This document shows, piece after piece, positions 1 to 10,397 of a DNA stretch of 64,000 nt. The DNA is taken from contig NC_089866.1 of assembly GCF_036373705.1 (NCBI RefSeq), forward strand, positions 6,870,001 to 6,934,000, read 5' to 3'. The notes under the pieces are model-generated. The model did not search any database and had not been told where the DNA came from. It saw only the letters and a program-made list of their open reading frames with translations. Within the stretch, counting starts at the first letter, position 1. Each line of letters opens with the position of its first letter. The stretch comes from Amia ocellicauda (lineage: Eukaryota > Chordata > Actinopteri > Amiiformes > Amiidae). The translations under genes and the position numbers were made by a program.

Positions 1-169
1 CATCTTCTGGCCAAGAAACGTCAACAGACACTGACTGGCAGGTTGTCCCCGCAGTGTATCGCTCAACTGTGCAAAGATGTCCTAATGCAAGTGTTGCTAT
101 CGGGCTTCTTCATGTCATAGGTATTAATATCGCCTTCTGCTGTATAGTTACCCGTCTGGGGGATCTCAC

Positions 170-265
170 CGCTCCACCGGTGCCGTTCAGAAGCGGGGTG
201 CCCTCCCCCGGGGCCGAGTCCTCGTCACGGCTGGACCACGACACTTTCTTGGTAATATTGGCCAT
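170..265 (-). CDS. clcn7: CLCN7 exon 1, N-terminus of lysosomal Cl-/H+ exchanger ClC-7 (rest off window)
   Basis: Seen: on the minus strand an ATG in a good context (GGGAACCATGGCC) opens 32 codons beginning [16 protein letters not shown] and ending in a GTGAGA splice donor in phase 0. Known: vertebrate ClC-7 starts MAN(V/I)(S/T)KKVSWSGRD and carries a TPLLNG segment. ClC-7 exchanges chloride for protons in lysosomes and the osteoclast ruffled border, with OSTM1 as beta subunit. The segment EGTPLL fits the [DE]xxxL[LI] dileucine sorting signal that ClC-7 uses for lysosomal delivery. The remaining exons would lie left of base 1; bases 1-169 are intron. The neighbour on the right is a PTX4-like pentraxin on the same strand, as in human 16p13.3, which supports the call. 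The exon is short, so identity rests on the N-terminal match plus synteny. Confidence 0.85.
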
Positions 266-684
266 GGTTCCCAGGAGCAGGGTCTCGGTGCTGCCCTGTG
301 TATGTGTTGCCGTTTCCCCCCTTTAATGTTTGCAATGTTTCCGCAGCACTCCTTCCCGTCAGTTTTCATATGACTCCCATATCACAGGGAATCCCATGAC
401 GAAGAAGGAAAAAGCACTTAGCTTCTACGGAGAGCCGTAGAGGACAAAAAACATGTGTCAACTGAGAATTCTGGGAAATGTAGTTCGACTCCGTTAAAGT
501 GTGACGTATTACATTATATTATATTATATTATATAGGGAATAGTACTTCGAACTGTTGATTTCCAGTCGCAAATGCAATTTAGCAGGAGATGGAGTGGGG
601 GATAACTATTACATTAGGCTACCTTATAGGAATATTCAGAGTTACCATATATAAACGTTATTCAATTATATTTTAAAATATATA
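266..684 (-). promoter_or_regulatory. CLCN7 5'UTR and probable promoter with a ZNF143-type motif
   Basis: This is the interval upstream of the CLCN7 start codon up to the transposon at 685. At 468-484 the minus strand reads ACTACATTTCCCAGAAT, a close match to the ZNF143/THAP11 (SBS) promoter element ACTACAATTCCCAGAATGC. No TATA box is evident close to the start. Around 515-535 is a short (ATATT)n tract. The Tc1-type element begins only about 420 bp from the start codon, so the usable proximal promoter is short. The motif match is seen; its activity is inferred. Confidence 0.5.
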
Positions 685-1905
685 CACTCACCTAAAGGAT
701 TATTAGGAACACCTGTTCAATTTCTCATTAATGCAATTATCTAACCAACCAATCACATGGCAGTTGCTTCAATGCATTTAGGGGTGTGGTCCTGGTCAAG
801 ACAATCTCCTGAACTCCAAACTGAATGTCTGAATGGGAAAGAAAGGTGATTTAAGCAATTTTGAGCGTGGCATGGTTGTTGGTGCCAGACGGGCCGGTCT
901 GAGTATTTCACAATCTGCTCAGTTACTGGGATTTTCACGCACAACCATTTCTAGGGTTTACAAAGAATGGTGTGAAAAGGGAAAAACATCCAGTATGCGG
1001 CAGTCCTGTGGGCCAAAATGCCTTGTTGATGCTAGAGGTCAGAGGAGAATGGGCCGACTGATTCAAGCTGATAGAAGAGCAACTTTGACTGAAATAACCA
1101 CTCATTACAACCGAGGTATGCAGCAAAGCATTTGTGAAGCCACAACACGTACAACCTTGAGGCGGATGGGCTACAACAGCAGAAGACCCCACCGGGTACC
1201 ACTCATCTCCACTACAAATAGGAAGAAGAGGCTACAATTTGCACAAGCTCACCAAAATTGGACAGTTGAAGACTGGAAAAATGTTGCCTGGTCTGATGAG
1301 TCTCGATTTCTGTTGAGACATTCAGATGGTAGAGTCAGAATTTGGCATAAACAGAATGAGAACATGGATCCATCATGCCTTGTTACCACTGTGCAGGCTG
1401 GTGGTGGTGGTGTAATGGTGTGGCGGATGTTTTCTTGGCACACTTTAGGCCCCTTAGTGCCAATTGGGCATCGTTTAAATGCCACGGCCTACCTGAGCAT
1501 TGTTTCTGACCATGTCCATCCCTTTATGACCACCATGTACCCATCCTCTGATGGCTACTTCCAGCAGGATAATGCACCATGTCACAAAGGTCGAATCATT
1601 TCAAATTGGTTTCTTGAACATGACAATGAGTTCACTGTACTAAACTGGCCCCCACAGTCACCAGATCTCAACCCAATAGAGCATCTTTGGGATGTGGTGG
1701 AACGGGAGCTTCGTGCCCTGGATGTGCATCCCACAAATCTCCATCAACTGCAAGATGCTATCCTATCAATATGGGCCAACATTTCTAAAGAATGCTTTCA
1801 GCACCTTGTTGAATCAATGCCACGTAGAATTAAGGCAGTTCTGAAGGCGAAAGGGGGTCAAACACAGTATTAGTATGGTGTTCCTAATAATCCTTTAGGT
1901 GAGTG
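685..1905 (+). mobile_element. Tc1/mariner transposon, DD36E type, copy 1 (apparently intact)
   Basis: The element is 1,221 bp and bounded by perfect 29-bp terminal inverted repeats (685-713 and 1877-1905) that begin CACTCACCTAAAGG. It is flanked by TA on both sides, the Tc1/mariner target duplication. It encodes one complete transposase (833-1873). A second copy of identical length lies at 58915-60135. The two differ at about 11 positions plus a 35-bp inverted block (here 1436-1470). It lies between CLCN7 and the next genes, transcribed away from CLCN7. DD36E spacing matches the group published as Incomer (IC), named from memory. Confidence 0.93.
833..1873 (+). CDS. Tc1/mariner DD36E transposase, copy 1
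   Basis: A 346-residue uninterrupted ORF in a complete element. The N-terminal third has two helix-turn-helix regions of the paired-like DNA-binding domain: [13 protein letters not shown]... about residues 10-47, and the [16 protein letters not shown]... region about 70-120. The catalytic triad is visible: first D in WSDESRF (about residue 155), second D in QQDNAPCH, and E in DLNPIEHLW. Thirty-six residues separate the second D from E, against 34 in Sleeping Beauty-type Tc1 elements. Codons 202-213 encode [12 protein letters not shown]. From memory this matches the usual sequence of relatives at this place, which suggests copy 1 holds the ancestral orientation. The ORF is intact, so it may be functional; nothing here proves activity. 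Confidence 0.92.
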   Translation: MGKKGDLSNFERGMVVGARRAGLSISQSAQLLGFSRTTISRVYKEWCEKGKTSSMRQSCGPKCLVDARGQRRMGRLIQADRRATLTEITTHYNRGMQQSICEATTRTTLRRMGYNSRRPHRVPLISTTNRKKRLQFAQAHQNWTVEDWKNVAWSDESRFLLRHSDGRVRIWHKQNENMDPSCLVTTVQAGGGGVMVWRMFSWHTLGPLVPIGHRLNATAYLSIVSDHVHPFMTTMYPSSDGYFQQDNAPCHKGRIISNWFLEHDNEFTVLNWPPQSPDLNPIEHLWDVVERELRALDVHPTNLHQLQDAILSIWANISKECFQHLVESMPRRIKAVLKAKGGQTQY

Positions 1906-4900
1906 TATATTTGCGATCATCCCGTTTTAAATGGCAGTAGACATTGTGCTGGATACCATACAGAAAGGGACAGGAATAGAGGTAGCCTCCCATCATAATT
2001 ACCCTAATTAGTCGTACCACGACATAGTGCAATAATGCATGCACATAGAACATTTTCATTTTCATTTAGTCAACGTGAGGCATTTCAAAGTTTGCAGCTA
2101 ACATATAAAAGTATGAATTTGACCAGCTAGGCTATATGAAGGCTATGTGATGAAGTCGAATGAAGTTAATTACGTTATTTTCGTTTACATAACACATGCT
2201 CATACATTATTTCTTTATTTTCAATCAACATGAAAAAACACTAGTTGAACCTTCAGGTGGAGCAGGTTATAAACAACATGAAACTTAAAAAAATAACAAA
2301 AATCTAAGTCCTCATCCATTCCACTACCTTCTTGTGTAAAAGAGGATGGATTAAGTTTGTCAAGTGAAGGTGATCCCTTCCTCCATAATCCTTACAAAGC
2401 AGTCACTCTGTCGTACAGTGTGACCATTGAGCAGCTGAGTCAAATTGGAGATGCATTGCTTGAGCTTTTCAGAAGAATTGCGCTGAGCCTAGCCTGCCTG
2501 AGGACATTTAAAAATGTCTCTTTCATCTTGTCCATATTCTTCAAACCTTCTATTCTTACATACGGTTTGTCTTTGTTTGTCTTTTGCAGAATTGTAGCCA
2601 GAAGGTTGGTTGTTGACATCCTTTTCAGCATTTTTGACATTGAAACCTGCATTCTCCAAATGTTCATTCTTCTCCTGTAGAAATGTTACCTGATCCACTA
2701 TTTTTAGCATCTCATTTCTGAAGCTGGACATTTCTGAAAGTACCCCTTCAAGTGAAAGAAGAACATTTACAGCAGCACACATATGGGGTCATTACAGAGG
2801 TTAGAAATGAGTAATTGTGCATTGTCCCTTCAGCAGAACTAAGATTTGTGGACAAAATAAGTTCAATTCTGTTTGCTTTTGCAAGGGAAGAAATCCATGG
2901 TTCTTCAGTGTGTTGGCTTCCTCAACCTCAGTTTCTATGTCTCAACCTTTAACGCCTAAACTCAGTAGATGTTGCTCGTCTGCAGCACATTTCCAAATAG
3001 GGAGAATGTAGAGAAAAGCAGTTAGACTCAAGAACATCCTGCTGGGCATTTTGTCCTATGGTGAGTTTTTCTCAGCAGTGGGCTCTTATTTTACTGATCT
3101 TCTAACTCACTTGATGTAAACTGATCTGAGTCTTGTTTTTGTGTGTGATTCCATTACTGGACAGGCAGTGTGTGGGCCAAGTGCAATAATGCAACCTGAT
3201 CCTCACTGTAAAACTGTATTTTTCTTCTTTTCAGAGACTGTTTGGATAATGGCTGTTTCTGCTTAATGGGGGAGGGAAAATCCTCTGATAATCCCTTGGA
3301 AGCACACTTAAAGAGAGAGAGAGTGAAAGAGAGATAGAAAGAGTGAGAACAAATCTTACATGCTGTGATTTTCCTCTCTTGAGAGATCAGTTATTTAAAA
3401 TTGTGTTGCTTGATCACGTATCATATTTTTTTGCTCTTTTTTAAATTGCACTCTATGTATTTTCTTTCTTTAACTGTGTACCTCCATACACACAATGTGG
3501 TGATTAAATTGTTTCTGTTGCTAGCTAACTTTACATTTTTATAATGTATATTTTGCTTAAGGTCTTGCTTAAAATATATTAAATAGTCTTTGGTTTATTT
3601 CACATTGCCCTCTAGTACAGAGATAGATTTTGTCAAAAGCATACCTTTGTGATATCCATATATTTATATGTGTGTGTATTTCTGTATTCTAATACATGTG
3701 TATTCCATATAAAATCAAACACATTCCTATTTAAACATATGTAAAGAAGCAGTAGACTATAGTCCATTCCTCATTCTTTGCAGCTGTTTGTCGACAGGCA
3801 GTGACAGCTCGAGGACAGTCAGTTTTATCATCATGTTGAAGTTTCAGACAGCAGGCCCGGGCTGAGGATTGGCGAGCCAGCTCTGTGGAGTTTAAGGTTT
3901 CCAGAGCTGAAGAGGTGCACAGAAAATCTGGTTGCTTTGCTCCTGTGTTCTTTTTATTATTATTATTATTGCATTATTTTCAGAACATTGCAGTTGCAGC
4001 AAAACAGTGCAGTTAAAACTGACAGTACAATACATACATTTACAAAATAAGTGTATTAGTGTGTAGCTCTAGCAACAATCATCATTGGATTTGCTCCAAC
4101 ACTTTACTGCCACCTCTTGGGCTATTCAGACTGATGCCTCGGTTGCACTGGATAAGCGCCATGGCGTCCAGAGCTTTTACTGCAAAAGCAGCCGCTGAGA
4201 TCCGTCCTCTGATGAGCAGCAGCGACTGTGGGTCTGGTTTGTGTTTCTGTTAAAAACAGAGACAGGAAACACTACGAGCGACACAGCCCGAGAGGAGAGG
4301 ACTTTGTGTCTGTTTTATTCTTTGTGCTTTACATGATTGTAAACCGCGTAATAAATACACGTTTCTGTTCAGAGATCTTAGGAAGAGCTGAACGTGTAGA
4401 GACGACATTATATTCAGACAAGCGTGTTCCCATAAGAATACGGTTCCATGCGCAACAATAATACTAAATAGCCAATATGTATTGTTAGTATCATCGTCAT
4501 CATTTGTGCTGGTATATATGTATTTTAAACGGCACAGCGACTCCCTTCATTTATTACTCTTACTACAGATTTGTAGCTGCAAACGATACTATTTATAATG
4601 TACCCGGGCAAGTTGCAGTTGAAACAAAATACACACGTTTCACGATTAATCATCCAGATACAATGTAGCAGCTTTAATTGAACTAAAGTGCGCGTCTCAG
4701 TCCTGGCGTTTATGGACGCATTTATTAAACCAGTCCTTAATGTTTTAGAGGGAACCCCACATGTGCTGTATTAATTTATTCATTAATTTAACTTGTAAAT
4801 AGACACGTTCAGTAAATCGTGTTCGCCTTCACAATGACTGTCTCTGCGGATTGTCCTGCACACATCCACACACACAGCTGTTCATAAAATATTAAGAATA

Positions 4901-5090
4901 CCGGCTGCTACGATCCGATTATTATCCTTCAGTTTATTTGAACTAGTCAGGCGCTGCACCGGTCCTGCGAAATCACAGTTTTTAATGCACTCGGATATTA
5001 ACTGTAAACCGTCATTGTTTCTGTACGTGGATTTCACTCCATGCTGCTAATAAAAGTGCAATTTCTTCATGATCGCACACGGCACTTGAG
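1906..5090. other. Intergenic/AT-rich stretch without a recognised gene
   Basis: No exon chain could be built here. A 97-codon minus-strand ORF (2489-2782) has a leucine/glutamate-rich, coiled-coil-like part (QEKNEHLEN and nearby). I recognise no family, and it has no convincing splice sites. A GA-rich simple tract lies at about 3313-3352. From about 4140 to 5230 the sequence becomes richer in CpG. It includes an ATG in a good context at 4160 (GCGCCATGGCG) that opens only 30 codons. This could be a promoter region for the candidate gene at 5091, but that is inference. Confidence 0.4.
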
Positions 5091-8000
5091 ATGATATCCT
5101 CCGACACAATGTCTCTGCTGTCCTCCTGTGTCTCAGTCAAACACACTCCCTCTGATAGTGACTCGTTTCCTCAGTGGACGGACGCTTACGGACACCTCCA
5201 GCACAAGGTAACCGGCACAAAACACGGACGCGTCCGCCAGTGGAAATGGAGCAAAATATTACTTGAATAACAAAACTGAAAACGTCTGTATCTATCTCTT
5301 TTAATAACAAACTTTCACAGGTATGATGTAAAAAAAGACAGATATATAATGTATATGCAAGGTTTTATGGTACAAAATCGAGAGTACTGTCAAAACAATG
5401 TATATCTTCAGTCCCCCCCAATTACCAGCCAGTAATGGTATACAATCAAACACACCATCAACCATAACAAATATTTCTTCCTTTCAACACCCATACAGAT
5501 CAATTTGATATATACATAATGCAAGCTGAGTTATTTAATAGTTACACAAAAACTTCACTGTTGAGTCTTTGTGACAATGCAAACCCACCAGAATTTTTCT
5601 CTCAAACAACAAAAAGCCTGCTTCTCATCCTGTGAGTAAAGGTGGTCTTGTGATGCATGTGAGCCATTAAATATAAACCTAAACCAAATTATTTTCTTTC
5701 TTGCAGAAATTGGGAGAATTGCGTTTCTTTAAAACCAAGTCTGTGGAGTACACATTCTTTATCAGTATCTCAGCATTGCTCATTGCTGGTAATTGCATTT
5801 TCTAGAGTTTAAGGCAGAAACAGCAACCATACCATATGTTGTTTGCGGTGCAGTATAGATAATCACAAGCAGTGCTCAAGGCAGTCACAGTCCACTTGCT
5901 GTACGGCCCCATGAACGGCAGCGATGTCATCCATGGTCAAGATAGTCCCCCTGGGCAGACCCTTGCCCATGGCAATCCCTGACACCTCACCGGGTGCCAG
6001 AGCCCGATTCCATACGGCGAACCCCGCCACTTGGCCCACAAAGGCCTCTGCAACATCGAACCCCCCCCCTAGGGAGTCCTGCTCCTGCCCCATGATGAAA
6101 GACCCCCCAGATGGAACCTCATAACCCTTCTGGAACTTGGATCCGGTGGAGGTGAGACGGCGGTCCGTGTAGTGCCAGAACTTGCCCTCGATGGAGGACC
6201 AGATGATGCACAAGTGGTGCCATTTGCCGTCCAGCAGGGTCTTGACAGGTAGCTGGCGGTAGGCCGGGTCCCCGATAACAAAGTCCACGCTGCCCTGCTC
6301 ACTGGAGTTCCTGCCGTACAGGACCAGCTTGTTGTCGTTCTCCTCCGTGGCGTAGGACAGTAGGGTGCCCATATAAGGAACATCGACCTGCAGCCAAGAG
6401 CAAATGGACAGCTCGTGGATTCTCGCAAGAAACCCCTTCCTGAAGGTGACATAGTTCTGGGTGGAGGGACCCGGGAAGATCAACATGGATTTCACGTTGC
6501 ATACTGCAAAAAGGGATTGAAATTCAAATTAGCACAACAGGGAATACAAGGCACAGAGAGTTGTCACAATCTGTAATAAACTCCCCAGTGATGTGGTTGA
6601 AACTGACAGTACTCTTATCCTAATCACTTAGTTATTGATGGATGTCAAACAAGCATGATGGATCGAATGGCCTCCTCTCGTTTGTAAACTTTCCTATGTT
6701 CTTATGTTCTTAAGGCATTCCTTCTACACTGCACGTGTTAATTCCAGTTCAATCAGGATGATGAGCACTAATGTGTAGTTTGGTCTCAGGTGTGGTTGAG
6801 TCCCACGAAAAAATGTTAGAGTCCAACTTCTATTTGTGGTGAACTGAATCCCATGCCAAGCCCTCCTCTGCCTCTTACTAAATTTACCCTCAGACCACTG
6901 ATTTTGCCTCCCAGACACCTGTTGTGATGGATTAGTTGATCAATAGCACATGTCACAGCTGCTGTGGAAATGTTTCTGTGTAAATAAAACACACCAATTA
7001 GTGCAAACTGCTTGTACCCTCTGCTGAACTGATCTTTCTTTTTCATTGTGCAGATATCCATCTCTATTAAAGGATAGCACATAGTCTCAATCAACAATAC
7101 TATGTAGTACTCACAAAAACAACAAAACAAAATGTCTCTCTTGAGGAAATGACTGACAGTGAGCATCAAGGTCCTGTAAAGTTAGTATGCCCAATATGCG
7201 AGGGGTAATGACCCCTGTTTCAGTGCCCCCTTCATCTGGAGTGCTGTGGCTAATTCAGGCCACCTGTCAACACCCTTGTTAAAGCTTTGGTGTACCTCTT
7301 CCGGATTGTAAAATAAGTACAAATTGCTCTGTACAAAGCGCCAGATAATATTTTGAAGGCTTTTGCGTTTTTCTGAACAGGCACCAACAGCAAGCCAGAA
7401 ACATTTATAACTCTGAATTATAAAAAATGGTTTGTTTGAAATTACCAAAGTGTCCCAGACCAGCATTCCCTGTTGAAAAAAACAAATGTATTCTTCAGTA
7501 CTTACATCAGTTTGTCAATGTCTTAAGGCACACTGTCTTGCTATGGGGAGATTCTGGTCACAATCAAAATCCACTTCATAGTCTATGTGGAGTGCATAAC
7601 TGTGGCTACTTAGAGATTCTTGTTTCATGTCTCATGGACCTTGCTAGGTGCTTTCATCAGCTATAAACTTATTTAATCGCCTTTCCTTACTAGGAATGTT
7701 CAGAGTTTTCTTTCTCCGTTTTAATCATTTTTACAGGTGCAACATGTACAGAAGAGAGGTGAGCTGTCTGTTTTGGTTATTTTTCCATTAAGACTCTATT
7801 ACTTTCCCAGATTGTCCTTTGGGTCTTACGAAACATTTCAGAGAGTATTTCTCAGAAGCAACTCCATCAACAATGTGCTTTAGTTTAGCGTTTGCTACTT
7901 TAAAAAATTAAACATGCTTGGAAATAATGATCTCACCCTACCAAAAGGTGGAATGCTGTTAGAATATTTACATTGTGTATACATTTTAATAAAGGTTTCG

Positions 8001-8211
8001 GGCAGTCTAATGATTCAGTCATATCTGAAACTATCAATAGTTCTCTTCCTGCAAATCAAGGAAAACTACTACCTCTGGAACTGCTGAATGTTATAAAGTA
8101 TATATGGTGAACAGTTTTCAATATTTATCAGCCCTTGTTGATCATTTTAGACATATGGGTGCACAACTATTATCATGTTATCTAGTGTATGAGAAAATAT
8201 TCCTGGCTTAA
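5091..8211 (+). CDS. Candidate small spliced gene of unknown identity, partly inside the PTX4 intron on the opposite strand
   Basis: Three pieces join in phase with good splice sites. Exon 5091-5207 starts MISSDTMSLLSSC and ends AAG|gtaacc. Exon 5707-5788 has acceptor ttcttgcag and donor G|gtaatt, encodes KLGELRFFKTKSVEY followed by a hydrophobic stretch FFISISALLIA, and could be a membrane segment. A 22-nt microexon at 7737-7758 has a strong pyrimidine tract and donor gtgagc. A fourth piece at 8151-8211 (acceptor cattttag) keeps phase and ends in TAA, but is short enough to be open by chance. The whole would give roughly 90 residues with one membrane helix. I do not recognise the protein. 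The second exon ends 75 bp from the PTX4 stop codon, and the microexon lies within PTX4 intron 2, antisense. It may be a lineage-specific gene, a remnant, or coincidence. Confidence 0.25.
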
Positions 8212-9958
8212 TTTGTGTAGTTAATTTAAATTCACATGTCCTTCTACATCAAACACCAGTTAAAAATATAGAACATTACAAAACACAAATTATATCCTTT
8301 TATGCAGCAGAGCCATAAAAAGGAAGTACCAAATGATTCACACAACTATATATATATATATATATTTTGCATTACTATCACTTGTTTTGGTCAGTGCAGT
8401 TTTACATACTTGTGCCTGGCTTCTTGGGCACTTGCTGTTGTCGAGGGATCTTGTGCCTCAGAGGGAGTTCAGGCAGGTCCTGCATTTGCTGGACCTCTGA
8501 TTCTTCAAGGGGCTGGGGATCTGGCTCAAACTGTGGCTCTGACTTGAGCTGGGGCTGTAGCTGAGGCACTGCTTGTGGCTGGGGCTGTAGCTGAGGCACT
8601 GCTTGTGGCTGGGGCTGTAGCTCTAGCTGAGGCACTTCTTGTGGCTGGGGCTGTAGCTGAGGCACTGCTTGTGGCTGGGGCTGTAGCTGAGGCACTTCTT
8701 GTGGCTGGGACTGTAGCTGAGGCACTGCTTGTGGCTGGGGGTGAGGCAGTAATGGTTGCAGTGGTGCCAGGGGCTGCGTTGGTCTGGGAAGCTGCAGCCT
8801 GTCTCGCACCTTCTTGTTCTTGGAGTGCTTCGGCTGGAGCTTGGTGCTGGTCTGGGGGCTCCTCTGCTCTTGCTCCCTCGTTGGATCCTGCTGTCTGGGA
8901 GTTGGATCTTGGGGTGTCTGGTTAAGGGAATGGTGAGCTGATCTACTGGTTAGAGCATCGTTTTGCAGTGCATTTCTAACCTGTGCCTCAAACTGGACCA
9001 TCTTTCCTTCCTGGCTTTTGATACCATCCTGGAGATCTTTCAGACTGCCCTGTACCATGTCTCTGTCGGCAACGAGAGAGCTGATCTGGTTTCTCTGCTC
9101 TTGGAGCTGCTGGGTCAGGTTGGCCAGCAGCGACCTCTGCTCCTTATTCTCCCTCAAAGCCTGCTTGTCTTTCACATTCAAGGTCTCCTCCAACGCCGTC
9201 ACCTTCAAGTCCAGCTTTTTGGATTTCTTCTGCAACTTCTTGGTCCAGAACTTCAAGCTGTTGAGGTCATTGGATGCCGTGGTGTGGAATTCGTTAAGGA
9301 CAGTAGAGATATTCTGGAACTGGTCGGTTAAAACCTGGAAACGGGCGTCGATGTTGTAGGAAATGTTGTAGTTCTCCGCAATCCCCTGAAGACGCATTAG
9401 GGTCACCTCCTGGAAGCGTCGGAACTGGAAAAAAGTTAAAACAGGTAACAAATGTTCACTTGGTTCATTTATCTAAAATAGAGACTAAAAAAAAAACCGA
9501 CACGTTCCCTCTTTAAGGATCCTTTCAACTTTTACATAATTTAATCTTTTAAAGGATCTTAAAATCCCTTCAAAGTGCTCACTGAAAGAAACTGAACCAT
9601 GCCCTGAGCATGTTCCTTTGGACTTTTAGTACAGTAAGAATTTCTTTCAGCTCTTATTTTCTCTACTATTGCATTTTTTAAATAAACTTTATTGTTTTAA
9701 ACCAAGTATCCTGAATATAAAAACATTTCAAGTACAAAAACCTTGGAAGTGCAGCTGCAAAGTAAGGTCAGCTACGCAATGCACAGATAGCAGCCACAAA
9801 GTTCTCATAAACTCCCTCACCTGCTCATCCAGTCTCCTCAGTCTTTCAAAAAACGGTTTCCTTTGCTCAGTCTGTGCAGAAACCTGTACCAACACAGGCT
9901 GTGTGTGGAGGTAGATGAAGACAAACAGGAGGTATGTTACTGCTCTGCAGCTGGTCAT
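5863..9958 (-). CDS. ptx4: Long pentraxin, PTX4-like (secreted)
   Basis: Three coding exons on the minus strand: 9958-9821, 9424-8410 and 6503-5863. All junctions are GT-AG (donors gtgagg, gtatgt; acceptors ttttccag, tttttgcag). They sum to 1,794 nt, 597 residues plus stop. Order: signal peptide (MTSCRAVTYLLFVFIYL...), coiled-coil region about residues 46-200 (heptad-like LQKKSKKLDLKVTALEE), a Gln/Pro-rich linker about 240-360 with tandem decapeptides, then the pentraxin domain from about 390. The domain shows the family signature as WHHLCIIWSS and the calcium-site segment GQEQDSLGGGFD. Known: long pentraxins are secreted oligomeric pattern-recognition proteins. The PTX4 call, rather than NPTX or PTX3, rests on adjacency to CLCN7 in the human order and orientation and on the three-exon layout. 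The linker repeat makes it longer than human PTX4 (about 480). Confidence 0.82.
6565..6716 (+). mobile_element. LINE 3'-end fragment, CR1/L2-like, in PTX4 intron 2
   Basis: The stretch contains CCAGTGATGTGGTTGAAACT, a segment reading GATCGAATGGCCTCCTCTCG, then an octamer-like tail of TTATGTTC units. Short tandem octamers at the 3' end are typical of CR1-clade LINEs, and this tail is widespread in non-teleost fish and tetrapod genomes (from memory). No coding part remains. Confidence 0.5.
8346..8367. repeat. (TA)n microsatellite
   Basis: A run of about 11 TA units lies just inside PTX4 intron 2, near the exon 2 donor. Confidence 0.85.
8551..8736 (-). repeat. 30-bp tandem repeat coding for a Pro/Gln decapeptide in PTX4
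   Basis: There are six head-to-tail units: five of 30 bp and one of 36 bp (8611-8646). Each unit encodes QPQ(A/E)VPQLQP on the minus strand. The units differ by only one or two substitutions, including a regular GCA/GAA (Ala/Glu) alternation, so expansion is recent or homogenised. It lies in exon 2, between the coiled coil and the pentraxin domain. Confidence 0.95.
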
Positions 9959-10033
9959 GTTTGAAAGAGGTCTGGGTTGCTCTTCTCGGGGCTGGTAGTC
10001 ACTCTTACAGAAGCTGTCTGAGCCTGAACTATG

Positions 10034-10044
10034 TCCTTATATTT
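10034..10044 (-). promoter_or_regulatory. TATA-like box of the PTX4-like gene
   Basis: The minus strand reads AAATATAAGG about 76-85 nt upstream of the PTX4 start codon at 9958. This spacing would give a 5'UTR of roughly 50 nt if transcription starts about 30 nt downstream. A TATA-driven promoter would suit an inducible secreted pentraxin; that part is inference. Confidence 0.4.
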
Positions 10045-10334
10045 GGAAGTGCTCTGGTTACTCTGATTAATAGCCCTGCCTGCAACCCTCTCCAAAGGGG
10101 TCCGTGCTCCTCTCAGGATCCAGAGCGGAAATCCAGGAGGCTGTCCCTCAGCCAGATGAGTTCTGCAGACCTCCCCAAATTGGCATCTAGTACACACAAA
10201 CCAAGGATAGGATATTTTCCATTCAAACAAACTATCTCTGTACTCAGATTTGAAAGTTGCTGGGGGTATTCACTTAGCAATTGAGGACAGTTGTGAGCTT
10301 TAAAATAAAGCAAACATTCAATTTAAATCAAATG

Positions 10335-10373
<39 letters not shown>

Positions 10374-10397
10374 ATATATATATATATACTGTATATA
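10335..10397. repeat. (CA)n-(TA)n compound microsatellite
   Basis: About 16 CA units are followed by several TA units, directly readable. Confidence 0.95.

Noticed and set aside
4160-4252. ATG in a good context opening MASRAFTAKAAAEIRPLMSS in a CpG-richer stretch
   Set aside because: It runs only 30 codons to a stop, with no clear donor and no family match. It could be part of an untranslated leader, but cannot be supported as a gene.
6069-6452. 127-codon minus-strand ORF in another frame of the pentraxin exon
   Set aside because: The overlapping frame encodes the clear pentraxin domain; this one is a GC-driven shadow.
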